A stretch of 64,000 nucleotides of DNA from Vermamoeba vermiformis (taxonomy: Eukaryota; Tubulinea; Echinamoebida), in contig JBEWZL010000308.1 in NCBI GenBank assembly GCA_045837725.1, positions 1 to 64,000 of the forward strand. The letters are read 5' to 3'. Position numbers and translations under genes: made by a program. Position 1 is the stretch's first letter. Every line of letters starts with the position of its first letter. A model generated the notes under the pieces. That model did no database searches and was not told where the DNA came from. It was given only the letters and a program-made list of their open reading frames with translations. Positions 47,588-60,100 of the stretch are shown here, piece by piece.

Positions 47588-50582
47588 ATGGAACAACACT
47601 ACGGCGATTTTGATATATTTCCTACAGAGCTCAAGTTCCTTATTTTTCGACGGCTGGATTCGTGCTCTTTAGGCAGGCTGTTGCAACTCAATAAGACTTT
47701 CTCAAAAGTCGTTGACGATTTAGGAATATGGAAATATATTTGTTTGTCTCAGTGGGAGCTATCACCTGAACGTAAGTGCTGGAGGATTCGCGCCACTTGA
47801 CACTCGACGAATCAAAATTATCTAAAGTATTCAATTAATTGAATATTGATCATAATTCTGCCACTTATATGGGCATGAACCTGTTCATATAGTTATTAAA
47901 AATATTAATTTGCTAGGGGCGAAACTGCTGACCCAGGATCTGTCCAGCAAGATCAATTGGAGGCGAGAGTATCGAATATTGGAAGAATATTCTAAGCGCG
48001 TATATAATAACCAGATTGTTATTCGCCCAGCGGATTCTGGCTTGGCGAAACAAATTGATGAAGATCCCAATTCGTTGCACTACTACGCCTTTACGGATGC
48101 TAACATGGGGGATGCTAAGGCTGTCATATCCTTAAATCCTTAATTTTGATCACAATTAATTTACTTGAATGGTGAACAGATCTTCCTTAACTGAACTCAC
48201 TCCGCCCAAGGAAAATACAAGTTGTATCCATTGCCGCAAGTTAATTTTTGTGTTGCTTACTATGAAGTGCACGTAGATAACCTTGGTCCAGATGAGCCGT
48301 AAGTAGTAATCGGATTGTTGAGCGCTCGTCCATAATTAGATCCTGCGTTAAGACTCGCTTTACTACAAATATCAAAATAGCATATAATGCTACCGTTCAT
48401 ATCTAACCGGCACTGTAGAATCGTTGGAATTGGTTTGGCCCTTGATAAGTACTTACGAGCTATGCCTGGTTGGGGCAAAGACTCGTACGGACTTCACTCG
48501 GACGATGGATGTTTCTTCAACCAACGACCCTTTGGCATTCAGTTCTGCGAGCCATGGCATCAAGGCGATACTTGTAAGTGACGTGCACTGTTGTTGGATT
48601 AATTTTAACACGTACCTTGTAGTTGGCCTTGGCATAAATTATGCCACCAAAGAACTGTTTGTCACTAAGAACGGAGCGTTGCTAGGTACTATGGGCTCCA
48701 AAGTTAGAAATTTGGTCCACTTGTACCCGACTGTCGGCATTAAACGACTTGACAACAAGTGTCGAGTCAACTTTGGTCAACGACCGTTCGAGTTTGACAT
48801 CGTGCATTACCTTCAAGAGCTCGATAAAGATGAGAAGATCAAATTGAAATGGCCTTTCAAGCTTTACAGTGAAATAAGTACGACTGATTTTTATTATAAT
48901 TATTGACTTTGACTAATGTTTCTGCGTCACAGTTCAAGAATTTGAAACTCAGTTGCTGGACAGTGACGATCCCGAAGAAGTTGAGCCCGAATTGATGGCT
49001 GCCAATAACTACTACGAAAAAACCGAGCCGGTAGTTGAAGAGGCCAAAGAGGACAATGATGAAGACAGCCGACTTGAGCGCGTTGTGGAGTGGCTGTTCA
49101 GCAGATTTGAAATCCTACAATCTGATAACACTCTAAGGTTGGTCTATCATAATATTATTGCATTTGCTCTAACGCGTCATCAGAGATGTCGAGGCAAATC
49201 GTCCCGAAATGAAGAAGATGCTGACGAACCTGATTGGCAATCTCGACTTTGTATGTACTATTTATAGAACGATATGAACTTATTCGGCTGAGCTGATATA
49301 TAATATTTCTAGCCTATCGATACCAATCAGCCCTTGACTCAGATCTTAGACTTAGTCAAAGATCGACTCTTTATTCTGTTGTGTAGCAACTATATTGACT
49401 ACCTTGTGAACAAGCGTAAAATCAGAAAAGCAGAAGAGCGCAAAAATCCCGATTTGGTAAGATAGAATGATAGGCTAATGCAACAGCCCGGTATTTACGC
49501 TCAATTCAACAGAAGAAAAACCGTACAATCTTCGAATTGGACAAAATTTACCGAGAAAATGCAGCTCTTGTGCTGTGTGACCAAGAATTCCCGGACGATC
49601 ATCCTTTTATTGCTGGTATTATTCGTGGATTTATTCCGCAAATTCCTGGAGCGCCGATACCGCATGTAATCACAATGCAAGAGCGAGTTGACTTGTGTCT
49701 CAGAATATCCTATCGTTTGTTTGCACCGTGAGTACCTTCCCTTAGTTATATGAGCACTATTAATCCTATTGTTGTATTAGTGACAGGATGATGAAAGCCA
49801 AGCAAGACCTTGCCAAGCGCCGCAAACTGTACCAAGAACAGCACAAAGGCCAAAGCTCGTTCACTGAAATCTACGGACCTACTCCATTCGTTACAGAGAA
49901 AAATGAACTCACGAGTGGCCAAGTGGACTCAGAGAGCGCCAAAAATGACGGAATGAGCGCTGTGTCTTATACGAAGGAAGACAACCTTGCTGCGCAGCGT
50001 TATGCGGCTGCAGCGTTTTTCGGATCGCCGCTCATGGCAGAGGGTCTGGCTAGCAACAGCCCTCAAATTTCTGGTCTATTGTTGTGGTGGTTCCTCGCAG
50101 AGGAAGAGCCATATGACCCTCGTGCCCCACTCGATGGTTTCCGAGAATCTTGCGTTGAGCAGATTAGAGATGAAGTTGACCTTTTGGAAGGCTCATTGGA
50201 ACAATATGAGAAAGTTTTGCGAGGCACCTACGGCACTTTATGTGATCACAAAGACTATCAAACAATTACTGTCATTACTGGCGTGTGGAATGAATTCGTG
50301 GAAAGAAGCCGAAAATCGCCTGGAAACGAGAACAAGCCTGCTGTGGAAGTCATCAAAGATGGCTTAATTGCTGTTTTGTCTGACGTGCCAAGGGCATTTG
50401 AGATGACCAAGAAGATGAAAGAAGAGAGAGAACGCGCAGAACAAGAGAATAAAGTTCAGACAAAGAAGCTAGAGTTGAAATCGCCGTGGAAGGCAGTGTT
50501 TGTAACTGCCGCATCCGTCGCAGTTTCAGTCGGATTGATTGCAGGTGCCTTTTTGTTCTTCCAAAAGAAATGGCGTAAATAA
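47588..50582 (+). CDS. F-box/SPRY protein with C-terminal membrane anchor
   Basis: This is a probable SCF ubiquitin-ligase substrate receptor. An F-box lies at residues about 10-55 (FPTELKFLIFRRLDSCSLGR ... LGIWKYICLSQW). A SPRY domain follows (YYEVHVDNLGP; VGIGLALDKYLRAMPGW; DSYGLHSDDGC; GLGINYATKELFVTKNG), of the kind that binds short peptides. Acidic and helical regions come next. Near the C-terminus a charged helix leads to one hydrophobic span (AVFVTAASVAVSVGLIAGAF) and the end LFFQKKWRK, the form of a tail-anchored protein of the ER or mitochondrial surface. Exons are phase-consistent throughout; one intron (48126-48200) is of AT-AC type and must be removed for the SPRY frame to stay open. 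An AATAAA lies at 50601-50606. Confidence 0.88.
48126..48200 (+). other. U12-type AT-AC intron
   Basis: This 75-nt intron starts ATATCCTTA and ends CAC. It contains TTCCTTAAC at 48183-48191, an exact match to the U12 branch consensus, with its branch A 10 bases before the 3' end. No GT-AG pair restores the frame here, whereas this AT-AC pair joins ...GDAKAV to SAQGKYKLYP in phase 0. It is the only intron of this type I found in the window. Confidence 0.9.
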
Positions 50583-50600
50583 GGGACCGACACGTTCAAG

Positions 50601-50606
50601 AATAAA
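50601..50606 (+). terminator. Poly(A) signal of the F-box/SPRY gene
   Basis: AATAAA lies 19 bases past the TAA stop codon, with the next gene starting only about 90 bases later, so transcript ends here are tightly set. Confidence 0.5.
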
Positions 50607-50698
50607 GTTTGCGTTTGTTTTAGGAGTCACGTGTCACTCTTTGGTTCGCTTAACTATATTTTTTTTATTGTTCTACTTTTACGATACAAGCACTAGAA

Positions 50699-52675
50699 AT
50701 GACAGACAATAATATTGCTACTCAAGTAAGTTCTATTAAGTAGTATAGCGTGAATCGGAACGAGTCTGAATCGAAAGAAATTTCTCAAATCAATTATTAA
50801 TTCAGAATTATTCTTAAAATTAGGTAAACGAGTTGAAAAATAAGGGCAACGCATGCTTTCAATCAGGAAATTACGAGGAAGCAATTCAGCATTTTTCTGC
50901 TGCGATAGCTCTTGATCCAAGCAACCACATTCTCTACAGCAACCGTTCAGGCAGCTACGCTTCATTAAAAAATTACATAAAAGCTCGTAAGTATATACGG
51001 TTCAATTTTGATTACTGTAAGTCTTACACGTCTGTTTCAAAGTTGAGGATGCGGATCGGACTATTGAATTAAATCCCAATTGGGCTAAAGTAAGTAATAT
51101 AATTAATCTTGACAATTTAATCGGATTCTGCTCGCGAGCGACTTCGTAACTAGCCCGGATCTGATCAAGAATTTCCTAGGGCTATTCACGTAAAGGAACG
51201 GCGTTGTTTTACATGGAAAGATACACCGAAGCATTGAGCGCATTCAACGAAGGATTGAAACTTGAGCCTGAAAATGCACAACTAGCTCAAGGCTTGCAAC
51301 AGGTGCGAACACGTTAAAGTTCGTCAACGCATTTAAAACTTATTATTAACAGGTTCAATTGGCGCTTAAATCATCGCCGATTAAGAAAGGAGTTTGGGGT
51401 CAAATGTTAACTCCGTATAATTCAACTAAGCCTTATCCGATTAACTGGAGCATGTACGTGACAAGATTTTAATGCCAAAGTCGGTTTATTTAATAATTCT
51501 GCTGTGTAGGGTCGATGAAATGGTCGATTGGTTCATTAACAAGGGTTGTGCTGGTATATTCGCAGTATCTCCGACCAGCGAGATGTCACATCTGACCGAA
51601 GACGAGCAATTGCAACTCGCTACTGCGGTGGTCAAGTAAGCGATTCGGCGTGCACCATTGTTACGACGAAAAAAATATTCATTTGATGGTTTAGGCGAGT
51701 AAACAATCATCTGCCCGTCATCGCTTGTGCGGCGATTGGATCGTCACTTGAAGCGAAGGCTGAAAGTATCAAAGTAAGTCATTTAGCACAAAGTAATTAG
51801 CAATATTAATACTGTGATAGAAAATGCACGCCACTGGAGTATCGGCAGTCATTTTGCCAGTCAATCAAATCATTGCTAATACAGACAGCGATGAGGAGTT
51901 CAAGTCGAGACTGGAGTCATTGTTGAAGTTAACGGGAGATATTCCGCTCGGTATCTTAGAAACTTCCGGAAGATCTCTTAGCGCTGGTACGTCGCGGTCA
52001 AAAAACGAAATATTTTTCTAATGCCACGTAACAGCTACTTTGGGCTGGATTTCATCGACCACAAAGTTCGTGCTGTACATTGATAACTCGAATTCAATTT
52101 CCAAGATCAAAGAGAAGCTTGAAAAGGTCAATTCTAACCCGGGCCTGAAATATTGGATCACTAGCCCGACACTCTTGATGGAAGCGCTCCGCTTGGGTTC
52201 GTAAAAGAATATTATTGCCCAAAATAGAATTTTAAATTTGACCCTTTGACAGGTGTCAATGGCTTTACGGGCACTGCTACGTGCTTCTATCCTCAATTGT
52301 TTGGTAAGATAAAGAAACGAATCATTGGATCGTGCGTCGTTTACTTACGTCGTTTTAGGGTGGTTGTTTGAGAATTATCACCGAGCTGACAGAGAAAATC
52401 CCGAGATGATTCAACGCTTCTTGTCAGTTTCGCAGCTCGCTGTTGACAAGGGATTCCCATTAAGTGCAAAGTTGTACCTTCATTTCGGCGAGTTGAACAG
52501 AATGGACGGCGTGACACGAGTGCCGCAACAACCAGGTTTTGAAATCAACGAAGAAGACATGCTGCGTGTCAATCATTTACGCGATCTTGTGCACTTCATT
52601 TCCTTGTCCCTTGACGAAGAGAAGAGCAGCAACAAAGTAGCGTCGAAGAAAAAAGACAACTCCACCTTGCTTTAG
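50699..52675 (+). CDS. TPR plus DHDPS/NAL-like fusion protein
   Basis: Many exons join in phase to give about 440 residues. Residues 10-125 are three Sti1/Hop-style TPRs (ELKNKGNACFQSGNYEEAIQ; LYSNRSGSYASLKNYIKAL; GYSRKGTALFYMERYTEAL). From about 140 on the chain follows the dihydrodipicolinate synthase/N-acetylneuraminate lyase barrel: MLTPYNSTKPYPINWSMVDE, WFINKGCAGIFAVSPTSEMS, HLTEDEQLQLATAVVKRVNN, VNGFTGTATCFYPQLFGW. Key residues appear lost. The GTTGE loop is SPTSE, the YNVP Tyr region reads LETSGR, and the Schiff-base Lys of the IKE strand aligns with Ile in VLYIDNS. A binding or chaperone-linked role is more likely than lyase activity; TPRs of this type often dock the EEVD tails of Hsp70/Hsp90. 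The tail ends in Lys/Ser (SKKKDNSTLL). Confidence 0.85.
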
Positions 52676-52692
52676 AGAGCTTAAATGTTGGC

Positions 52693-55244
52693 ATGTCTAA
52701 CTCGTTGCATCATGTCCACGAAGAAAACCAGCCAGTGTTGGTTTGTATCTTATTTTGCTTGCAAGACCTGATAAAGTTAACGGATCTTCTAACAAAAATT
52801 GCAGTTTTTAATTTGTTCGCTAACACTACACAAATGAATGTGATATTAAAGTGGACTCCTCAATTACGAGTAGTTTGGTCAATATCTTATGGCCTTCGAG
52901 GCAAAATTTCTCATGGCAGTGCAACGAATCTCCGGATAAAAAGCCCATCTAACCTAAAAATGGCATATCTCTTTGCAAAAAATCAGGAATTTATTCAATT
53001 TGCATCAGGTAATTATGGCAGCTCTAATGTCAACTGCAGGCAATTAAAATTAATTCTTAAGCAGTGCCTTCTCGACAATTCTCTACAACTCGTGAGGGGT
53101 AGGCAATGTACACATTCCTTATCTAATTTTAATGCTTTTACAATAGTGTAAAGAAAACTAGCCTACCTGCAGGCCATGCTTCGGAATTTTTGGATCGGAT
53201 CGGATCTCCCGTCGACGATGCAGACAAACTGGATTTTTCTGGTTTGGTAAGCAGCTGTATGTTTTGATTTTGGTTTGCATCATATATTCATTAAATTTAG
53301 GGCTTCGCGTGTTGGGTGATGCTAGATCTCTATTCGATGCAAATGAAATAGGGTCTAAAGTAGTTGAAGCAGCGTTCCTTACAGCGTTCCAAAAATTTAG
53401 ACCAGAAACGAAACGTAAGCGCTATGAATTTATTTGCGTACTTTATAAGCTAACGATTACAATTTAGCACGCGAGTGGTTGCACACGGATGTAGCGGACT
53501 GGTTAGTTCAGACAAGGGGCTTTCCAAATGGTCATCCTTTTGTGCAAGGCATTCGTGACAATCCTTTACTTTCTGCTTCTATGGTTCCATTGGCCGCCAC
53601 AAATCCGCAAATATTGGCTGAAAATGGCGTAGATCCGAATTTAACGGAGTTTTTAGCCAACGAGGTTACTAGAATTGCTAGAGGTACGCCTGAATTATAC
53701 TAAGCTTATAAATATTAATCGACTTATTTAGAATTGGCTTTTACAAACACAACTTGCCGTCTTTCGAAGCGTGACATTATGCGAAGTATTGCAAAGCATA
53801 AAGCAAGGGTCAAGGAAGTTATAAAGTTATCAAAAGACAAGGACTATCAGAAGAAGCTATTTCCATTTATTGTGAATCCGCTGCCATTGGCTACTTCTGA
53901 TCCAACACGCTGGCAAACGTTTCATTTTACGGATTTAATGAGCAACTCAAAATTGAATAACCTTGCCGGCAGTATTGCAAATTCTGTCAGTGGTGATGCA
54001 CAAAAACGAACACTTACAAGTATCATCCAAAGTAAGTAAACTAAACGACCAAATGCCTATTCTAACTATTTGCAGTGAGTGGAGTGGGTAAAACTCATGT
54101 GTCTATAGTAATGGCAAAGAAGTATGGTGGCTTAGTTATTCGAAATGTTCAAAATGTCCACAACAAAATATTTGCTTTGGCTAAAATGTTTGTGGAAACC
54201 AACAAGTATTTGCTTCTGGGTGCTGACAGTGACAGAAATGTCGAAAATTACCATGCAGAATCAGCATTTTTAGAATATGCCCAACGTACACTTATGCTCA
54301 TTCCCCTGACATTCTTGCAATTTGTGGATTATTATGCAGGTAAGTAGATCAGTTCTTGGGAATGCTGTTACTCATCTATCTGTTGAGCAGCTACAGAAGA
54401 GCATACCAACACAGCTGATTTTCGAGAAGAAATTGTTCGAGTAACCCTTTCTGGTGCAAATAATCTCATTCTCCAAATGTATGAGAAGAATTTGAACCTT
54501 GTTGCAAAAGACAGAAAATTCAACCAGTTCTTTGAAGAGATGCTTCAAGTAGCAAAAAAACGAGGAATCACAATGATAGTTTATGATGAAATTACTAAAT
54601 GGGAAAATGCACTTTTGGGCAGCTTCATTCATGATAAACGAAAGGATATGACAGAAGCTCAGCTTGTGAGTAATCATTTGACTGCAAATATGACCAACAA
54701 GTTTGATAGCTAGAGAGATTGAGAGAAGAGCAAAGAAACACTGAGACAAGTACTCGACGAACTTCTTTGCTCTATGTACAAATCCTTGCTATGGAAAGAA
54801 TTGCAAGGGCAGAAAATCCCATTGCTGTAAGTGATTGATTGTCATAAGCTAAACTTATTTTGTTATTTAGCAAGTTATTGTCTCCTCAAAATACTCTTCT
54901 CCTGCCCTTGGTGATGATAGCTATTCAAGACACAGGCTTGCAATGACAATGGAGCCTTATGACCAAAGCCCTGCTGAGTTGTTAAAGCGCTTTGAGTGTG
55001 AGATGAAAAAAACCTATGGTGCCAAGATTAGTTATCTTTTTACAAAACACAAACCAGCACTTTGTCGTCTTGCAAGCAGACCAAGTTACTTGTGGTCATT
55101 TTTTGAAAAGGTTAGTAATCAGTTTTTTTCTTGTTCTTACCAATTCAACAGATGCCACCACCACAAATAAAAGACTTTAAGCAGTATGTGGATAAATGGG
55201 TGTATGAAGTTGAAAAAGCAGCATTTCTCCAAGCTAAACAGTAG
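52693..55244 (+). CDS. P-loop NTPase of Crinkler/RHS-like kind (tentative)
   Basis: About eight exons give a protein of roughly 650 residues that I cannot place firmly. The N-terminal 150 residues are unrecognised. Then come FDANEIGSKVVEAAFLTAFQ, HTDVADWLV, and a P-loop MSGVGKTHVSIVMAKKYGG at 54077-54130 (GVGKTH). After it a long helical region holds MIVYDEITKW (a possible Walker B) and CRLASRPSYLWSFFEK. This order, a NTPase with a later Arg-containing arm and no other domain, recalls the Crinkler/RHS group found as effectors or expanded families in many protists; that is inference. One junction (near 53245) uses a weak donor GTTTGG, and the first exon is uncertain. The coding sequence looks more AT-rich than its neighbours. 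Confidence 0.5.
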
Positions 55245-55503
55245 GCTGATAAAGCAAGAAGACTTGGAGAGATATATGAAGTCCTGGTATGTTGAATCCC
55301 TCTCACAATATAAGCTAAAAATACCAGGATTTAGCCAAAGTAATGGTTCAAGTTGCCTTTGGAATTTCAAGCAATACTCAATTGAAAGAATAAGTAGTGT
55401 AGCAGCAACAATTTGTAACCAACTTGTTATTAAACAGAGTTTTTAGTACTTAATCTACCCATTTCTGCAAGATAATAGTGCTAGATGAATAATATGATTA
55501 CAA

Positions 55504-56811
55504 TTATACTTTGTACACAACTTGACCGTGAAGTAACGGCGCTTGTTCTGAAGTTTGAATGATCTGAAAAACAAAATAGAAGTTAATCACTGAAATGCCG
55601 TGTTTAAATTAATACTTAATTAAATAATTATTTTAAGGGTTTCGTTATATTATTTTGCTATAAAGACGGTCTAACTAGAAATTCAAAAGATTCGACTTTT
55701 TCGGATCCGAAGTTTTGTACTAGCAATTTGTGCAGCGATTTAAAATATTATATATACGTACTCTGTATTCCCGAGTGCGAGGACCATCATTCGCAGCCAC
55801 ACCAGCGGCAACACAAACACCGCAGCAACAAACCAAAATCAAAATGATCGGCAGAGCCACGCAAACCAAGACGAGAATAATAACGACGACTACGAATACT
55901 GCAATAGTCATACCCAAAATTTTAGTTCCGTCTTCGGCTGCTTGCGCTATTGAAAAAGGTCAGATCCAAATCCGGGATTTGAAAATGTACTTACAAAAGC
56001 TGCAATCGTTGCCAGACCATCTATAAATAGTGTCATCGCATGTACAAGTCAATGAGGTAATATTGCAACCGCCTTGGCCGGAGCACAAAGAAGGACAAAA
56101 TGCTAAAGTAAAACAAGCGATCAGATCGGGTATTAGCAATGCAAAACGTCTAATTAAGTAAGAGCAAATAGAATACATATCATAAGATAAAATATAACGT
56201 ACTTGCACAGCTTCCAGGGCAATATTGGATCGCGTAAGTGTAATTTACGTTGTCAGCGTAGATTCCGATGTAGTAATCGCCTTTTGCTTCGTAACGACCA
56301 ATAGTATAGGTAGTACGATATCCAAAACCCGATTTGACGGTAAAGTCGGAGCTATTGTATGCCACGAAGAACTGGATTCAAAGATATTACCGTTAATAAA
56401 AATTAGTGATAAAATGTATGGAGATATTTGACGTGCTAAATAAGCACATTTAATTAAAGTAATTAATATAGGGTAGTATTAATATAATATTAATCCCGGG
56501 ATTGAGTTCTAATTTTCGGGCGATTGTTGCAAATCTGAACTTTCAATCAACTCTTCAATTCAGTCATATTTAATTATTATAATTACCTTGGCTGCATAAT
56601 CACTATCCACGGGAGTCATACGAATTAATTGGATTTGATATGAAGTGCTGCTGGTAGAATTTAGATGGATCTTGTAGGTGGTCATGTTAACGCCATTATT
56701 CGACTCCACACTGCCATATTCAAGTGTATTAGGTGGCAGTAATATTTGTCCTGCTGAAAGCGCGACTAAAATAAATAATGAAAGTGCGCTGACTACAGAT
56801 CGGATGGCCAT
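55504..56811 (-). CDS. EGF-like type I membrane protein
   Basis: About five to six exons give some 230 residues. A signal peptide starts the protein (SVVSALSLFILVALSAGQ). The ectodomain has N-glycosylation sites (NMT, NST, NSS, NYT), then an EGF-like module CPSLCSGQGGCNITSLTC + TCDD...C. One strong membrane span follows (VVVVIILVLVCVALPIILIL) with Cys residues at its inner edge (CCCG), possible palmitoylation sites. The cytosolic tail of about 35 residues ends HGQVVYKV. It is probably a cell-surface adhesion or receptor-type protein; no ligand can be inferred. It is convergent with the NTPase gene. Confidence 0.82.
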
Positions 56812-57150
56812 GGTTAGATTTGGCTTTTGTTGGCGTACAGTTAAAGCCTAATATGACCTATGGTATGCAGTTTTGTATGTTAAAAATATTCGTGTTTCTA
56901 CACTAAACAGGGTTTCATTTTTTCGGGCTTTAGAAAACTTGAAAAACCACGCTGTGAATCCGATCGTGAACTGCGCAAATGGGGATACGAACAGCTGGTA
57001 TTAACATTATGAGAGTAGCAGCTGAGAAAGCGCAGAATATTCGGAAATTTCAGTTCCCGCTCTTTTTGAAGATAAATAAGAATTATTTTTTGTCAGATTT
57101 GCAAGTTGAAAGTGTGCAGCACCACGAGAGGCTTATTCTATATTTTTTAG
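56812..57150. other. Divergent promoter region with possible 5' UTR exon
   Basis: This lies between the EGF-protein start and the elongin-fusion start. The ATG at 57151 follows a TTTTTTAG acceptor directly, so a non-coding first exon probably lies here. No other feature is seen. Confidence 0.45.
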
Positions 57151-60100
57151 ATGTCCGAACCAACAAATAATACCGATAAAACCTCAAAAGAGGTAACGCA
57201 TCATGAATTTTCTTCACATCTAATACTTACGTGTCCTTTTGATCAGGATAACAAAACCAAGCCTAATTTTCGTCGAAAAAAATCAAATTTGAATAATGGT
57301 TGGCCTGACGTTCAAATATTCGACCTGGTATTGCCTCCCAAGCAAGTAGATCTGAGTCAATTTGAAGAGTATTTAACGAGTAAGTTGATAAATGTATTAT
57401 CCTTATACGATGTATCATATGGTATTTCGGTCATAATTACGAATTAATTAAACTTGATTATTTATTTATTAATTATTTTTCACTCCGCAGTCAAGTGCAA
57501 TGACGGCGCTGAAATATTGATCCCAAAATTAGTAGCAACATCAACTTCATTATGGATGCGACGACTATTGTCAAGTAAGTCTTGGATAACCCCAGATGCC
57601 GACCCAAACTAAATTTTAAGTTTTGTTATTTTTGCTTGGTCTCAGCTTACCATCGGAAATTTAGGCGATTTTAAGGAAAAACAAACGTTGTCCGTTGAAT
57701 TTAAAGAATTCTCCGGCCTGATCTTGGAAGAAATCCTTCGTTTTTGTATTCAAGGTACGCAGCTCCAGATCCGCTCAATTTAATATTCAAAACTAATCTT
57801 AGATCATTAGATTATATTGTTAATAAGCCGAATTACGATGAAGACGTTGAGGGTAAAAAGCAACAGCCTCGTGTCGTATTTCAATTTTACATTCATCCTA
57901 GCGTCGTCATGGAAATGTTAATGGTACGAAAATATATTACTACATTAGGCAATAATTATAATCATAGTTACTAATTAAATTTTAAGGCCGCTGATTTCTT
58001 GCAAATTCCATCACTGCTCGAATTATCTTCGCTAATGTTAGCTCATTACATTGACTGTAAGTCCCATTAAAAATATCATATAGTAGAGTAATACTAATCG
58101 TATTTATCGATATATAGATGTTCCATCGTTTGCCGGAATTGCACCGGATCTTATTCTCGGAGTTTTCGCACGTGTCAACCCGATTAAGTTGTGCGGTCTA
58201 GAAGACAGACCTGAATACAAAGCGTTGAAATTAGGTACGATATTATATAAGACCGGGACCCTTAATATACAGATCATATTAATATTGTTATTATTGTTAT
58301 AGACACCGCGCCTATTTGGTACAAACATTGCATCAAAAAAGATTACAAAGCGTTAGGCCCTGTTTTTAGCTGGGACAGAAATCCGATACTGAAGCAATAT
58401 TTGGATTCACTATACCCCGAAAAACAGACTAAGACAACCCATATATATAACTACGATCAACATCATCAAGTCGTGGAAGATCTGCATTCAGTTGATTGGA
58501 AGAGAATGTACCTCGAGCGAGACCTTAATTTGCGATTGTTTTTCTTGGAATACTCCAATGAAAAGCACGCAAAGATTAATGGCGAAAATAACGCGAATAG
58601 TAATAATAATAACGTGATGACTTCGGATCCAAACCCGGATGTGGGACCTGAAGATGATGACGACGAAAAAGTTGATATTTTAGATCATTTAGATGATGTC
58701 GCGCCATATATAAGGTAAAGAATCGATATGAAAACCGTTCAGTGAAACTAACGAAATTTCATTTTTTTTGTAGTTACCTCAAAGTCACGATGTCAAACTT
58801 CAATCTCGCTCCGTTCATCGAACACTTGACTAAGCTGCAATTATCAAAGTTCCAGTTGACTAAAGAGCACGCGCAAGTCATTTCCAAGTTGAACAAAGTC
58901 ACGGATCTACTTTTGACTGAAATGGTAAAAATATTCATATTCTTATATTAAGTCCTAATATCGATTATATGTAGAATATTAGAGACACTACAAACGTTGC
59001 AACTATTTTGTCATCGTTAACGGTATGTAAATACGAGAAAAAGTATACCGAAGTATATACTAAGAAGTATTCATTTTTAGAACTTGAACGTCCTTGATTT
59101 GAGCGATAACGAGATCGATGATAACGGAATTGTTCCGCTTTGTCGAGTATTGGCAACAAATAACTCGTTATCGCGGTTAAGTATTGCGTACAATAAGCTT
59201 GGCGGACCATCGATGGGACTGCTGTTTGCATCACTTAAGAAGCACGTCAATATCGAGTTATTAGATATTTCGCATAATAATATCTTTGCAATGGGTAGGT
59301 CATATTATATATACCTTAGATACCGTATTCTGATTATTCCTAATGCTTGTAACAGACGTCGAAGAGGACCGTTTCCGCGACTTGAAAAACAACATGACTT
59401 TGAAGCACTTAATTCTCGATGAAAATCCATTGGGTGTGGATGTAGTTCATAAGTACGTATTATTATATAATATTATATTACTAACGGTTCTTATATGTTC
59501 ATGCACATTTTTCACGGTTACTTTTATTTTCGCAAGGCTAACTTTCATTTCCTTTTTAGGGCATTTTTCAACTTCAAACTTGCCCGTCATTCACCAACAG
59601 CGCTCAACGCACTGTTCGCCAACATTCCAAATCAGCTCTTGTCGCTGTCACTTCGCAGCACAGATCTGATCCCCGAGCACATGAACACGCTCGCTACTCA
59701 TTGGACTACGAACACGTTGATGCAACTTGAATTCTTTTCGATATCGAATAATGAAGTGCGCGATGAAGGTGCTCAAGCATTGCGCGATGTTTTGCAAGTC
59801 AATCGCAGCATCAAAATGTAAGTCAGATCCAACGGAGAAAATTAGCTCTACTATTACTTTCTATCATTATATACTATCAAGTAGTTAGATGTATGACATA
59901 TCTTACGGTATTTTTGTCACAGCTTGGATCTGACCAGATGTGATCTGAAACAACAAGGCGCGGAAGCACTAGCAGTCTGTTTGCAATTGAACGATTGTTT
60001 AGAGCACTTGATACTAGACCGCAATAAGATACATAGCACTGGTACTATTAAGCTAGTTGAGGCTATTAAGAAGAACCCTAACCGTGGCTTGAAATCATTG

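Noticed and set aside
48126-48274. Apparent frameshift within the SPRY domain
   Set aside because: No GT-AG intron keeps the frame, which first suggested a broken gene. The AT-AC intron with a U12 branch site resolves it exactly, so the gene is intact.
49560-53610. Similarity between DHPFIAGI in the F-box protein and GHPFVQGI in the NTPase
   Set aside because: The match is limited to a few residues with no shared flanks, so it is best taken as chance.
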